A DNA stretch of 14,301 bases from Candidatus Krumholzibacteriia bacterium (GCA_029863355.1 JAOTVO010000035.1:1-14301); one strand, 5' to 3'. Shown: positions 1-7,556, counted from the stretch's first letter. A program made the numbers and translations. The notes: a model not told the origin generated them from the sequence alone.

Positions 1-2
1 TC

Positions 3-1610
3 GAACCGTCGCCCAAGGCGGAGCGCGCCGGCGGCTCGGCGCGCTCGCGTCCGCGGGTCTTCCAGACCGCGCACACGATCGCCCAGCGCCAGCGCGAGAT
101 CTCGGTGAGCGAGTTCTTCGCCAAGAACCGCCACCTGCTCGGCTTCGACAGCCCCTCGCGCGCCATCCTGACCGCCGTCAAGGAGGCCGTGGACAACTCC
201 CTCGACGCCTGCGAGGAGGCAGGCATTCTGCCAGACCTCCTCGTCCAGATCTCCGAGCTGTCGGAGACGCGTTACCGCGTCGTGGTCGAGGATTCCGGGC
301 CGGGGATCGTGAAGGCGCAGGTGCCGAAGATATTCGGCAAGCTTCTCTACGGGTCGAAGTTCCATCAGCTCAAGCAGTCGCGGGGACAGCAGGGCATCGG
401 CATCTCGGCGGCGGTGATGTACGCGCAGATCACCACGGGCAAGGCGGTCAAGGTGACCACGCGCATCTCGCCCAAGCAGCGCGCGCACCTCTATGAGCTA
501 CAAATAGACACCAAAAAGAACATGCCGGTCGTTCTCGACGACGGCGAGGTCGATTGGGACCGGCCCCACGGCACGCGCGTGGACATGGAGATCGAAGCCA
601 CGTACAAGAAAGGGCGCTACTCCGTGGACGCCCACATCCACCAGACCGCACTGGCCAACCCGCACGTGGACATCCGCTTCGTGCCGCCCAAGGGCGATCC
701 CATCCACTACGCGCGCCTCACCGCGGAGATGCCGAGCGAGCCCGTGGCCATCAAGCCGCACCCCCACGGGGTCGAACTGGGTGTCCTGATGGACATGCTG
801 AAGACGACCAAGGCGCGCTCGCTGGCCGCATTTTTCGGGAGCGAGTTCTCGCGCATGAGCCCCAAGACCACCCAGGAAGTCCTGCAGCAGGCCGGCATCG
901 CGCCGCGCACGAGCCCCAAGCGCATCACGCGGGAGCAGGCGGAGAAGCTCATCGCCGCCTTCGCGGGGGCCAAGATCATGAAGCCGCCCACCAACTGCCT
1001 CTCCGCCGTGGGCGAGGAGCTCCTGGTGAAGAGCCTCGAGCGCGAGTTTTCCGCGTCTTTCTACACGGCGATCACGCGCCCGCCCGCCGTCTACCGCGGC
1101 AACCCCTTCCAGATCGAGGCGGCCCTGGCCTACGGCGTCGAGGGCATGCCGGCGGACGAGCTCGTGGAGCTCTACCGCTTCGCCAACCGCGCCCCCCTCG
1201 TCTACCAGCAGTCCGCGTGTGCCATCACGCGCGGGGTGATCTCGACGGCGTGGAAGAGCTACGGCCTGGGCCAGTCCAAGGGGGCGCTGCCCACCGGCTC
1301 CATGGTGATCATGGTGCAGATCGAGTCCGTGTGGGTGCCCTTCACCTCCGAGAGCAAGGAGGCGATCGCGCACTACCCCGAAATCATCAAGGAGATCAAG
1401 CTGGCGCTGCAGGAATGCGGGCGCCAGCTCGCGCGCTTCATCCGCAAGGGCGAGCGGGCGCGCGAGGAAGAAAAGAAGCGCTCGTACATCGAGCAGTACA
1501 TCCCCCACATCGGCATCGCCCTGCAGGAGATCCTGGGGCTATCGGAGAGGGAAGAGGGGCGGATCGTGAATAAGCTCAAGAACACCCTGGAGAAGTCGCG
1601 TAAGCCCTGA
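3..1610 (+). CDS. top6B: DNA topoisomerase VI subunit B (5' end outside window)
   Basis: ATPase subunit of the type IIB topoisomerase: ATP-driven dimerisation of the B subunits gates DNA passage through the break made by subunit A. The frame is open from the first full codon at position 3. The family's conserved N-terminal block ([10 protein letters not shown], then [11 protein letters not shown]) starts before the GTG at 105, so that GTG is internal and the true start lies left of the window. Counting from position 3 (535 residues seen): GHKL/Bergerat ATPase with the Asn-containing helix ([13 protein letters not shown], about residues 62-74), the DSGPGI loop (about 97-101) and the glycine lid GQQGIGIS (about 128-135). 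A helix-two-turn-helix region follows (about 260-335), then the transducer domain with the [11 protein letters not shown] loop, whose Lys at about 426 would contact the ATP gamma-phosphate. Archaeal TopoVI-B proteins are of similar length, so little is missing. top6A follows after 19 bases, so the two are co-transcribed. Confidence 0.96.
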   Translation, partial: EPSPKAERAGGSARSRPRVFQTAHTIAQRQREISVSEFFAKNRHLLGFDSPSRAILTAVKEAVDNSLDACEEAGILPDLLVQISELSETRYRVVVEDSGPGIVKAQVPKIFGKLLYGSKFHQLKQSRGQQGIGISAAVMYAQITTGKAVKVTTRISPKQRAHLYELQIDTKKNMPVVLDDGEVDWDRPHGTRVDMEIEATYKKGRYSVDAHIHQTALANPHVDIRFVPPKGDPIHYARLTAEMPSEPVAIKPHPHGVELGVLMDMLKTTKARSLAAFFGSEFSRMSPKTTQEVLQQAGIAPRTSPKRITREQAEKLIAAFAGAKIMKPPTNCLSAVGEELLVKSLEREFSASFYTAITRPPAVYRGNPFQIEAALAYGVEGMPADELVELYRFANRAPLVYQQSACAITRGVISTAWKSYGLGQSKGALPTGSMVIMVQIESVWVPFTSESKEAIAHYPEIIKEIKLALQECGRQLARFIRKGERAREEEKKRSYIEQYIPHIGIALQEILGLSEREEGRIVNKLKNTLEKSRKP

Positions 1611-1616
1611 GGCAGC

Positions 1617-1624
1617 GAGGAGGA
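1617..1624 (+). promoter_or_regulatory. Ribosome binding site of top6A
   Basis: GAGGAGGA lies just after the top6B stop and five bases before the GTG at 1630. It is a strong Shine-Dalgarno sequence and supports the non-ATG start of top6A. Confidence 0.75.
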
Positions 1625-1629
1625 ACGCC

Positions 1630-2721
1630 GTGGCCGCCGCTGGCAGAGTTGTCAAACGCATCAAGGACGAAGCGGGACGCGTCAAGACGTCGATCCTGGG
1701 GGGCAGAAAGCCGACCATGCGCTTCCCCCTGCGCTCGCTCTCCAACGTCAAGTATCGCCCCGACCGCGGCTTTTTCGAAATGAAGGGGCAGAAGAAGGAG
1801 CGCACGCTCACCGTGAACACGGTGAAGACCTTCGCGCAGACCCTGCGCATGATGGCGTTCTCCAAGGAGCTTATCGACACCGACGACATCGCCACCAAGC
1901 GCGAGGCCTACTACGTGTCCAAGAACTGGGAGGCGGCGCGCTTCAACGACCAGACCGAGTCCGACACCGTGATGGACGACGTCGAGGCCTTCTTTGGCCT
2001 CAACCGCGAGCAGCTCGGCTTCATCCCCGAGGAGAAGGGTGGGGAGGTAGCCGGCCAGCTCGTCGTGATCGACCACGACCGCGATACCGGCAAACCCCTG
2101 CGCATCGACTGCACCAAGTTCGGGAGCGGCGCTTACTCCATCCCCATCAGCGTGGAAGAGCTCAAGTTCGAGACCAAGGCCAAGTTCATCCTCGTCATCG
2201 AGACCGCGGGCATGTTCCAGCGCCTCGTCAAGCACAACTACTGGAAGAAGGCCAACTGTATCCTCGTCTCCATGGGCGGGGTGCCCACCCGCGCCTGCCG
2301 CCGCTTCATCCGCCGCCTCGCCGACGAGAAGAAAATCCCCGTCTACGTCTTCGTCGACGGCGACCCCTACGGGATCAGCAACATCTACCGCACCCTCAAG
2401 GTCGGCAGCGGCAACGCCGCGCATCTCAATGAATTCTTCTGCGTACCCCAGGCCCGCTTCCTCGGCATCACGCCCCAGGACATCGTCACCTACAAGCTCC
2501 CCACCCACCCCCTCAAGGAAGTGGACATCAAGCGGGCCAAGGACGCCCTCAAGAACGACCCCTTCATCCTCCACCACAAGGCCTGGCAGGGTGCCATCTC
2601 CCAGCTCGTCCAGATGGGCGTGCGCGCCGAGCAGCAGGCCCTGGCCAAGCACGGCCTCAACTACGTGATCGACGTCTACCTCCCCCAGAAGCTCGCGCAC
2701 CCGGAGAAGTTCCTGCCATAG
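1630..2721 (+). CDS. top6A: DNA topoisomerase VI subunit A (Spo11-like)
   Basis: Catalytic DNA-cleaving subunit of topoisomerase VI, homologous to eukaryotic Spo11. The GTG start at 1630 is chosen for the GAGGAGGA site five bases upstream; the 363-residue product is normal for the family. Domains: a 5Y-CAP (winged-helix) domain in roughly the first 150 residues with the REAYYVSKNW motif, where Tyr95 (or Tyr94) is the expected nucleophile; then a Toprim domain with Glu191 in ILVIETAGMFQRL and Asp243/Asp245 in FVDGDPYG, which should bind Mg2+. The PQARFLGITPQDI stretch (about 273-285) is also typical. It acts with TopoVI-B as an A2B2 enzyme to relax and decatenate DNA in the cytoplasm. The last 62 codons are present a second time at 6475-6663, which suggests that DNA was inserted at the 3' end of this gene. 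Confidence 0.96.
   Translation: MAAAGRVVKRIKDEAGRVKTSILGGRKPTMRFPLRSLSNVKYRPDRGFFEMKGQKKERTLTVNTVKTFAQTLRMMAFSKELIDTDDIATKREAYYVSKNWEAARFNDQTESDTVMDDVEAFFGLNREQLGFIPEEKGGEVAGQLVVIDHDRDTGKPLRIDCTKFGSGAYSIPISVEELKFETKAKFILVIETAGMFQRLVKHNYWKKANCILVSMGGVPTRACRRFIRRLADEKKIPVYVFVDGDPYGISNIYRTLKVGSGNAAHLNEFFCVPQARFLGITPQDIVTYKLPTHPLKEVDIKRAKDALKNDPFILHHKAWQGAISQLVQMGVRAEQQALAKHGLNYVIDVYLPQKLAHPEKFLP
2532..2718 (+). repeat. Direct repeat copy 1: 3' end of top6A
   Basis: These 187 bases match 6474-6660 at a constant offset of 3942 without gaps. I count six differences (2535/6477, 2541/6483, 2661/6603, 2664/6606, 2694/6636, 2718/6660). Similarity stops abruptly upstream of 2532 and becomes weak after the stop codons, where both copies read GAGCA followed by a short CTG-containing stretch. 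This copy is joined to the intact gene. Confidence 0.95.
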
Positions 2722-3028
2722 AGCAACTGGCCGCGGTGTCACAAGCCTAGTGTCGGAAAACGACGCGCGCCACAATCGTTGACTAAACGAAACCACTTGG
2801 CGCCCGGCCGCCCAAGGGGTACCCTCTCTTCAGCAACAGCGGAGGCTAGGGAGCGAGGACGAAGGAACGGTCCAGCAGCTGGAGCACTCCGCAACTCCGC
2901 AACTCCGCCGCTGTTTGCGCTATTCTGGAACCGTCTGGGGCCAGGTTCTTGAGATCATTCCCGGGCACCGGGGTGTCGGCGTAGGTTGAAGCCAAGTCGA
3001 GACATGTGAGACGAGAGGGGGCACGGCC
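2722..3028 (+). other. 307-base intergenic stretch, left end of candidate inserted segment
   Basis: No credible gene on either strand; a 67-codon minus-strand frame overlapping its right half has no recognisable motif. It contains a tandem duplication of the octamer GCAACTCC at 2891-2906, preceded by the near-match GCACTCC. A TTGACT at 2779-2784 has no fitting -10 box, so I do not call a promoter, although the next gene must be transcribed from somewhere here or by read-through from top6A. GAGAGGGG at 3013-3020 is a plausible ribosome binding site for the GTG at 3029. Confidence 0.6.
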
Positions 3029-3853
3029 GTGGCAAGTAGGTTTATCCACCTGGTTTTGCCTGTCCTGCTAATGTGCCTCATGCCTGCACGGTCCTGGTCT
3101 GTCCCCAGCGCTGTCTCCCCTGCGCTGTCTGAAACCGATCTCGGCCAGGTAGTCGCTGGACCGCAATTCGTACTTACCCCCGCGCGATTCGATAGCGCCG
3201 TGTCGCAGCGGAACGACCTTCCGAGAAGCGATCGTGACCCTTCTGGACCCCGATTGGCGCAGCGCTCCGACTTGCCGACGGAACACGCGTTCCTCGTTCC
3301 TGAGGGTGCTCGGTCCCTGGCGGACTCGCTCTTCGGGAATTGGCAGAGGAATGCCGCGCGCGATCCTCGGGGCTATGCCCGGTTTTCTGCGGCGATCACC
3401 GCCGGTGGTCGGCTGGATCGGCCGTTCGTGTGGCACCATCTTGTCAAGGCGCAAGCGTTGATGTTCGCACAGTCTACTGAAACGGATCCGACGATCTTCG
3501 CGATACCAATCTACTTCTTCCCGATCCGTTCAGGCGACGAGATCGTTGGCGCAATCGAGATTCGTCGCAATCGCAGAGTGGATGGAACCAAGGAGAACGA
3601 CTGGGCAGATGAGTACTACCTTTTCGGACTAGCCGAGGGTTATAGCCCCGACATAGATCGGGTCAACCAACTGCTGTCGGCTGGCTACGCCGATGTCGCC
3701 ATGCTTGAGGTTTGGAGACATCCGCGCCACTGCATGCTTCGCGACGTCACGGGAAAGGTCACGGTGTCCAGCGAGTACTCCCTCTCCACCTCTCCGCTTG
3801 AGACGTTCGCAGGCAGTCTCAAGAAAGACCTACGATTCGAACTTGAGCGGTAG
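3029..3853 (+). CDS. Exported protein of unknown family
   Basis: I do not recognise this 274-residue protein. The GTG start at 3029 is preceded by GAGAGGGG with 8 bases of spacing and gives a plausible signal peptide: an Arg and a His near the start, a hydrophobic stretch at about 7-19, and possible cleavage near residues 20-24. The following segment (about 25-95) is Ser/Pro/Arg-rich, low in complexity and probably disordered; it contains two related stretches, QRNDLPRSD and QRSDLPTEH. The rest (about 96-274) looks like a compact alpha/beta domain, including a beta-rich stretch IFAIPIYFFPIRSGDEIVGA at about 158-177. No enzyme motif is evident. It ends six bases before the next gene, a secreted papain-like peptidase, so the two are probably translated from one message. 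An accessory, chaperone or inhibitor role toward that peptidase is possible but rests on position only. Confidence 0.75.
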   Translation: MASRFIHLVLPVLLMCLMPARSWSVPSAVSPALSETDLGQVVAGPQFVLTPARFDSAVSQRNDLPRSDRDPSGPRLAQRSDLPTEHAFLVPEGARSLADSLFGNWQRNAARDPRGYARFSAAITAGGRLDRPFVWHHLVKAQALMFAQSTETDPTIFAIPIYFFPIRSGDEIVGAIEIRRNRRVDGTKENDWADEYYLFGLAEGYSPDIDRVNQLLSAGYADVAMLEVWRHPRHCMLRDVTGKVTVSSEYSLSTSPLETFAGSLKKDLRFELER

Positions 3854-3859
3854 GCGGCA

Positions 3860-6445
3860 ATGATACGCGTCTCCTATGTTCGGGCCTCCTTGGGGCTTGT
3901 ATTGCTTGCGTGGCCCTTGAGAGTCGCGGCAGATTGTGTTAACGGGCTGAGCCAGGCTATTCAACAGCAGACGAATGCGTGGTGCTGGGCCGCCAATCTG
4001 GTGTATGTAGATCACAGCTTCAACTGTGCGGGCAGCACGCAATGCAGCTATGCAGAGTTCTTCTGGCTGAGACAATACGGGTTCCAATTCCCATGCCTCA
4101 ATTTGGCTGTCGAATCGTACGCACCGAACGCCCCCTTTCTCCGAGACGGCATCGTCGAGGCCGGTTTCCGGCTGATCGCGGACGCTGCCGATCCGAGCAA
4201 GACTCTCCACGGTGCGCCCTTAACGGAAGAGATACTCACTGAATGGGTCTGCAATAGCTGGCTGGTGCTCGCGGGCCTGATGCCCGATCCCAGTCAACCG
4301 TTAGGCGACGGACATCTCTTGACGGTTAGGGGTCGTGTGCAGGACCCAGCCAACGGCCAGTGGTACTTCTCTGTCATGGACCCGAGAACTGGGCTACTGG
4401 TTCCACAGCTGTTCAGTGTTCTGAAGTACAACTGGCCCGACGGCCCCTGGAAGACGTCGCTGATCGTTTACGACGTGGATTGCTATCTTGTTTCCATCGG
4501 CGACATTTCCGGATTCGGATACAACTCCCAGGACTACAATTACGTGCAGCTCGGGGTTGGCTTCAGTTACACGGCCGACCCCGTGGATTCTATGGCGTTC
4601 TACGTTGCGGATAATCCGTGGGGACCGCTGAGCCGCGTCTGGACCAAAAAGCCCCTGGACGCACCGCCCCCTCCGCAGGGGATCGTGGTGACCTTCAAGG
4701 ACCAAGAGCGTTACCCGCGCGAGGCGGATTATTACTACTATCTGGATCACGGGCCCGGGTGGTTCCCGGACGTCAGGCGTCCGGACAACACGGTGCGCGC
4801 GAACCAGGACAACCCGGTGCACCGCAACAGCTACTTCGGCTATGAGCCGCGCGACACGCTCGATGCGCCAGACATTCTCGCCGTGAACGACGTCGCTCCG
4901 GATGATGGCGGGGCGCTTCTGGTCGCATGGTCGCCTTCGGACGATGAGGCCGTGATCGACCAATACAACGTCTACCGAAGGGAGTCGGTGGGCGGCTATA
5001 CGGGGGAGTATTCATGGGCGGTCTCGCTGCCGACCGGCAGCACATCCTTCCTCGACACGATGCTCGTAAACGGGGTTACGTACACTTACATGGTCTCGTC
5101 GGCGCATCATGGGTACGAGACGAGCTACCTTCCGGACAACCTCGGGATCTGGAACGACTTCAGCGTCCCCGTCTCGGGGGTTCCGGTGGACAATCTCGCG
5201 AGCGCTTCGCTTTCGCTCGGCTCCCCGGATACGATTACCGTCTGTCCGGCCGGGGACTACGACACGTTGTCGGTCCTCGTCACAATCAGGGGATCAGACG
5301 GTCTTCCGTCCGCGGGGGTACCGCCTTCCATGATCGCGATGCACGTCGTTGGAGACACGCTGCACTCCTGCGATGGAGAGGAGCTGCCGGTCGACGGGCG
5401 GACGGACGCATCGGGCGTTGCGCCGTTTACGGTCAGCGCGTTGGGAGGCCGCGACGAGCTGGGCTGCTACGCCGAAGCCGTCGGGAACTACATGTCGAGC
5501 GACACGGCGCGCGTGATTCTCCGGGGTCCGGACGAGAATTGGGACGGCGAGGTGAATGTCATCGACGCGGGTCTATTCGCGTTTACCTATCCGTCCCCGC
5601 CCAAGCCTTACGTCTACTACCGCGACTACGACGGCGACTCGCTGATCTGGGTAATGGACTGGGGGCTGTTCGGCTTGCATTGGCAGCACGGATGTCAGGC
5701 GCAGGGAGGTGGTTTGGTCGCGGGTGCCACCGGCGAGATCGTGCCCAATGAGGACGTCACGGTGTCCTATTCCGAAGAGGTACTTTCGCCGAGGGAGCGC
5801 TACTTCTATGTGCGGGTTTCCATGGCCGACCCGCGGCCGTGCGATGCGGTTGTGCTTCCCGTGGTGGCGGACAACCCAAAGCTGGAGTTCGTGGAGTGGC
5901 AGGCGTCCGGAGAGAGTCAGACGGCTCTGACGGCACTGTTGACGCGAGACGGGCATCGTGAGGTCTTCATCGGACTGTTCGGTTTCGTGCCTTCCGGCTC
6001 GCGGGCCGACATGGGACAGCTCGTGTTCCGCGTCGTGGGCGGCGGAGAGGTCACGCTCGCGCCTGGGGATCTGACGATACGGGACGGCGAGTTTCTTTCC
6101 GGTGGCCGTCGCTCTCGGACGAATCCACCGGCGGGTGCTCAGCGCAGCCCGACCATCGAGCGCGTGTACCACAACGCGCTGGATCAGAACTACCCCAATC
6201 CATTCAATCCGGGTACCATCATCGGCTACTCGATTGCCGTCGGCTCGCCGGTGACTCTCGATATCTTCGACGTCACGGGGCGACTCGTACGAAGTCTGGT
6301 CGATTCCGAACGCACCCCGGGGATCTACAGCGAGGCCTGGGACGGGCTCGACGGGGCTGGTCACCGAGTGGCCAGCGGCGTGTACTTGTATCGCCTGCGC
6401 GCGGGTGATTTCGTGGAGACGCGCAAGATGGTAGTGCTCCGATAA
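3860..6445 (+). CDS. Secreted papain-like cysteine peptidase with FnIII, dockerin-like, cohesin-like and C-terminal sorting modules
   Basis: 861 residues. A signal peptide (about 1-24, cleavage after VAA) precedes a clan CA peptidase domain (about 26-210) with the papain-type signature QQQTNAWCWAA. Catalytic Cys42 has oxyanion Gln36 six residues before it; His152 (GDGHLLTV) and Asp174 (VMDPRTG) complete the set, and the pattern resembles C39-like/C70 (AvrRpt2-type) peptidases. Extra cysteines (26, 56, 62, 79, 131, 208) suggest disulfides outside the cytoplasm. Further on: an FnIII domain (about 336-444), an Ig-like domain (about 447-553) and two EF-hand-like calcium loops as in dockerin (Asp558/Asn560/Asp562/Asp569 and Asp589/Asp591/Asp593/Asp600). 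Then comes a cohesin-like beta domain (about 625-745) and a FlgD-Ig-like sorting domain (about 774-861) starting QNYPNPFNPGT. Such tails usually direct proteins to a type IX-like secretion system. The substrate is unknown; an extracellular or surface protease is the likely role. Confidence 0.88.
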   Translation: MIRVSYVRASLGLVLLAWPLRVAADCVNGLSQAIQQQTNAWCWAANLVYVDHSFNCAGSTQCSYAEFFWLRQYGFQFPCLNLAVESYAPNAPFLRDGIVEAGFRLIADAADPSKTLHGAPLTEEILTEWVCNSWLVLAGLMPDPSQPLGDGHLLTVRGRVQDPANGQWYFSVMDPRTGLLVPQLFSVLKYNWPDGPWKTSLIVYDVDCYLVSIGDISGFGYNSQDYNYVQLGVGFSYTADPVDSMAFYVADNPWGPLSRVWTKKPLDAPPPPQGIVVTFKDQERYPREADYYYYLDHGPGWFPDVRRPDNTVRANQDNPVHRNSYFGYEPRDTLDAPDILAVNDVAPDDGGALLVAWSPSDDEAVIDQYNVYRRESVGGYTGEYSWAVSLPTGSTSFLDTMLVNGVTYTYMVSSAHHGYETSYLPDNLGIWNDFSVPVSGVPVDNLASASLSLGSPDTITVCPAGDYDTLSVLVTIRGSDGLPSAGVPPSMIAMHVVGDTLHSCDGEELPVDGRTDASGVAPFTVSALGGRDELGCYAEAVGNYMSSDTARVILRGPDENWDGEVNVIDAGLFAFTYPSPPKPYVYYRDYDGDSLIWVMDWGLFGLHWQHGCQAQGGGLVAGATGEIVPNEDVTVSYSEEVLSPRERYFYVRVSMADPRPCDAVVLPVVADNPKLEFVEWQASGESQTALTALLTRDGHREVFIGLFGFVPSGSRADMGQLVFRVVGGGEVTLAPGDLTIRDGEFLSGGRRSRTNPPAGAQRSPTIERVYHNALDQNYPNPFNPGTIIGYSIAVGSPVTLDIFDVTGRLVRSLVDSERTPGIYSEAWDGLDGAGHRVASGVYLYRLRAGDFVETRKMVVLR

Positions 6446-6473
6446 GGGAGGGGAGCGGACGGCGTGGCTGGCC

Positions 6474-6660
6474 GCGCGCCAAAGACGCCCTCAAGAACGA
6501 CCCCTTCATCCTCCACCACAAGGCCTGGCAGGGTGCCATCTCCCAGCTCGTCCAGATGGGCGTGCGCGCCGAGCAGCAGGCCCTGGCCAAGCACGGCCTC
6601 AATTATGTGATCGACGTCTACCTCCCCCAGAAGCTGGCGCACCCGGAGAAGTTCCTGCCC
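6474..6660 (+). repeat. Direct repeat copy 2: detached 3' end of top6A
   Basis: Second copy of 2532-2718, with 181 of 187 positions identical and no gaps. All six differences fall in the third codon position of the top6A frame and change no amino acid (CGG/CGC, AAG/AAA, AAC/AAT, TAC/TAT, CTC/CTG, CCA/CCC). The upstream edge is sharp: before 6474 the sequence is unrelated to top6A. Confidence 0.95.
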
Positions 6661-6663
6661 TGA
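6475..6663 (+). pseudogene. top6A 3' fragment (last 62 codons and stop)
   Basis: In the top6A frame this encodes residues 302-363 of TopoVI-A unchanged and then stops with TGA (TAG in the intact gene). It lacks the start, the catalytic Tyr and the Toprim residues, so it cannot be a working enzyme, and no start codon or ribosome site is placed to translate it. It is best read as the original gene end, displaced when DNA entered the locus. The gene at 6672 begins eight bases after its stop, a spacing typical of an operon, which supports this being the ancestral junction. Confidence 0.9.
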
Positions 6664-6671
6664 GCACTGTC

Positions 6672-7394
6672 ATGTGCGCGTCGTTGGTCGCGATCCTTCT
6701 CTCAGCCCTCGCTCAGACTCCATCCGTCGATTGGTATCTCTCCGGCGATCGCATACCGGCCGTCGCGTTCGAGCAGGCCGAGTTAGGACTGAGCGACCTC
6801 GTGCTCAGGGGTCAGCAACATCCAGACGTATTTGCCGAACCTTACGGGCTGCGATCCGGTGAGATCGACCGCCTGCAAATCGAGGGGCCTTTCCCCGCCT
6901 ACTCGGTCTGGCTCGACGATCTGAGGCAAGCCGGCCTCCGACGTCCACGATTCTCGCACTACGCTTTCCCCGTGACGTTGGACGGCGCACTTCGCATGGT
7001 AATGCCAGTCTACCCCGAGTTGCCCGATTCCATCTTGGGCGTCCCACTCGGCATCCATCATGGTGCCGGATATTTGCCACTCCCAGCTCACTATGAGGCT
7101 TTCGACCTCCTCGTACGTCGCGGCGCGACCGCCCGGCCGTTTGTCCTTTCATTCGACCAGCGGTACGTCTATGCGGGAGAGCTCATCGACGGCCTGCCGT
7201 ATCTGATCGCGGCGACTGAAGAGTCGGCGCGAGTGTTAGAGATTCAGGTGGGGCAGTCCTACAGCTTTTCGGGTCTCCAGCCCCACTTGGAGAACTACGT
7301 CGCGAAGCGAGAGGCCCAGGAAGAGCGGATCCGGCAGTTCCAGAAGGAGGTCCGGATCCCCGAGAGATTCCTACGGGGAGACACACTACGCTAG
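6672..7394 (+). CDS. Putative exported protein of unknown family
   Basis: I do not recognise this 240-residue protein. The ATG at 6672 is the first usable start in a frame that is open further upstream. It has no clear Shine-Dalgarno sequence and lies eight bases after the stop of the displaced top6A end, so translation may once have been coupled to top6A. Residues 2-14 are hydrophobic and end in an ALA|Q cleavage-like site, but the usual basic residues before the hydrophobic stretch are absent, so export is only probable. The body is rich in aromatic residues and Pro with predicted beta strands (a VMPVYPEL stretch near 113-120). The last 40 residues are charged and likely helical (YVAKREAQEERIRQFQKEV). 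No catalytic motif is visible. Its base composition is less GC-rich than that of top6A. Confidence 0.7.
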   Translation: MCASLVAILLSALAQTPSVDWYLSGDRIPAVAFEQAELGLSDLVLRGQQHPDVFAEPYGLRSGEIDRLQIEGPFPAYSVWLDDLRQAGLRRPRFSHYAFPVTLDGALRMVMPVYPELPDSILGVPLGIHHGAGYLPLPAHYEAFDLLVRRGATARPFVLSFDQRYVYAGELIDGLPYLIAATEESARVLEIQVGQSYSFSGLQPHLENYVAKREAQEERIRQFQKEVRIPERFLRGDTLR

Positions 7395-7458
7395 GCACCC
7401 ATGCCGCGCACCACCCAAGCCCTGACGGCTTTCAAGACGTGGGCGGGTCGTTTGGCTC

Positions 7459-7487
7459 TTGACACGTGGCACAATGCGTGCTAGTTT
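7459..7487 (+). promoter_or_regulatory. Sigma-70-type promoter upstream of the NYN nuclease gene
   Basis: A perfect -35 box TTGACA (7459-7464) and a fair -10 box TAGTTT (7482-7487) are separated by 17 bases. Transcription should start near 7494, giving a leader of about 75 bases before the ATG at 7571. It lies in the gap after the gene ending at 7394. Confidence 0.6.
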
Positions 7488-7500
7488 CTTCACAGATCAC

Positions 7501-7522
7501 CCCTTGAGCTTCGGCTATAGGG
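7501..7522 (+). other. Leader hairpin with UUCG loop
   Basis: Outer stem CCCT (7501-7504) with AGGG (7519-7522), a two-by-two mismatch, and inner stem AGC (7507-7509) with GCT (7514-7516) closing a TTCG tetraloop, a very stable loop in RNA. An alternative outer register pairs CACCC (7498-7502) with GGGTG (7520-7524). It begins only a few bases after the predicted transcription start. Confidence 0.5.
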
Positions 7523-7525
7523 TGC

Positions 7526-7556
7526 GGAGTCGCCGTTCTGGCGGCTCCTGTTTTTT
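7526..7556 (+). terminator. Intrinsic terminator-like hairpin in the NYN gene leader
   Basis: GGAGTCGCC (7526-7534) pairs with GGCGGCTCC (7540-7548) in a nine-base-pair stem containing one G-U pair and a five-base loop. TG and then six T follow (7551-7556). This is the shape of a Rho-independent terminator, but it sits between the promoter at 7459-7487 and the start codon at 7571, so it could act as an attenuator or end a short RNA of about 60 bases. It could also simply end transcription arriving from 6672-7394. Confidence 0.6.

Larger units (their letters stand above)
2722..6473 (+). other. Candidate inserted segment between duplicated top6A ends
   Basis: About 3.75 kb bounded on both sides by the same 187-base end of top6A. 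It carries two exported-protein genes (3029-3853 and 3860-6445), and much of it is visibly less GC-rich than the topoisomerase or enolase-dikinase genes. The nonamer CTGGCCGCG occurs just inside each edge (2727-2735 and 6468-6476). I see no integrase, transposase or terminal inverted repeat, so the mechanism is unknown. Homologous recombination with a related strain carrying this DNA downstream of its own top6A would give this structure. A cassette from a metagenomic misassembly is the main alternative. Confidence 0.5.

Noticed and set aside
105..107. GTG at 105 as the start of top6B
   Set aside because: The conserved [10 protein letters not shown] block of TopoVI-B begins upstream of it in the same frame, which is open to the left edge.
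1576..2796. 406-codon minus-strand frame over top6A
   Set aside because: Antisense shadow of top6A. The same translated string reappears at 6361-6642 only because the top6A end is duplicated there.
2779..2802. TTGACT as a -35 box for the gene at 3029
   Set aside because: No acceptable -10 sequence at 15-19 bases downstream.
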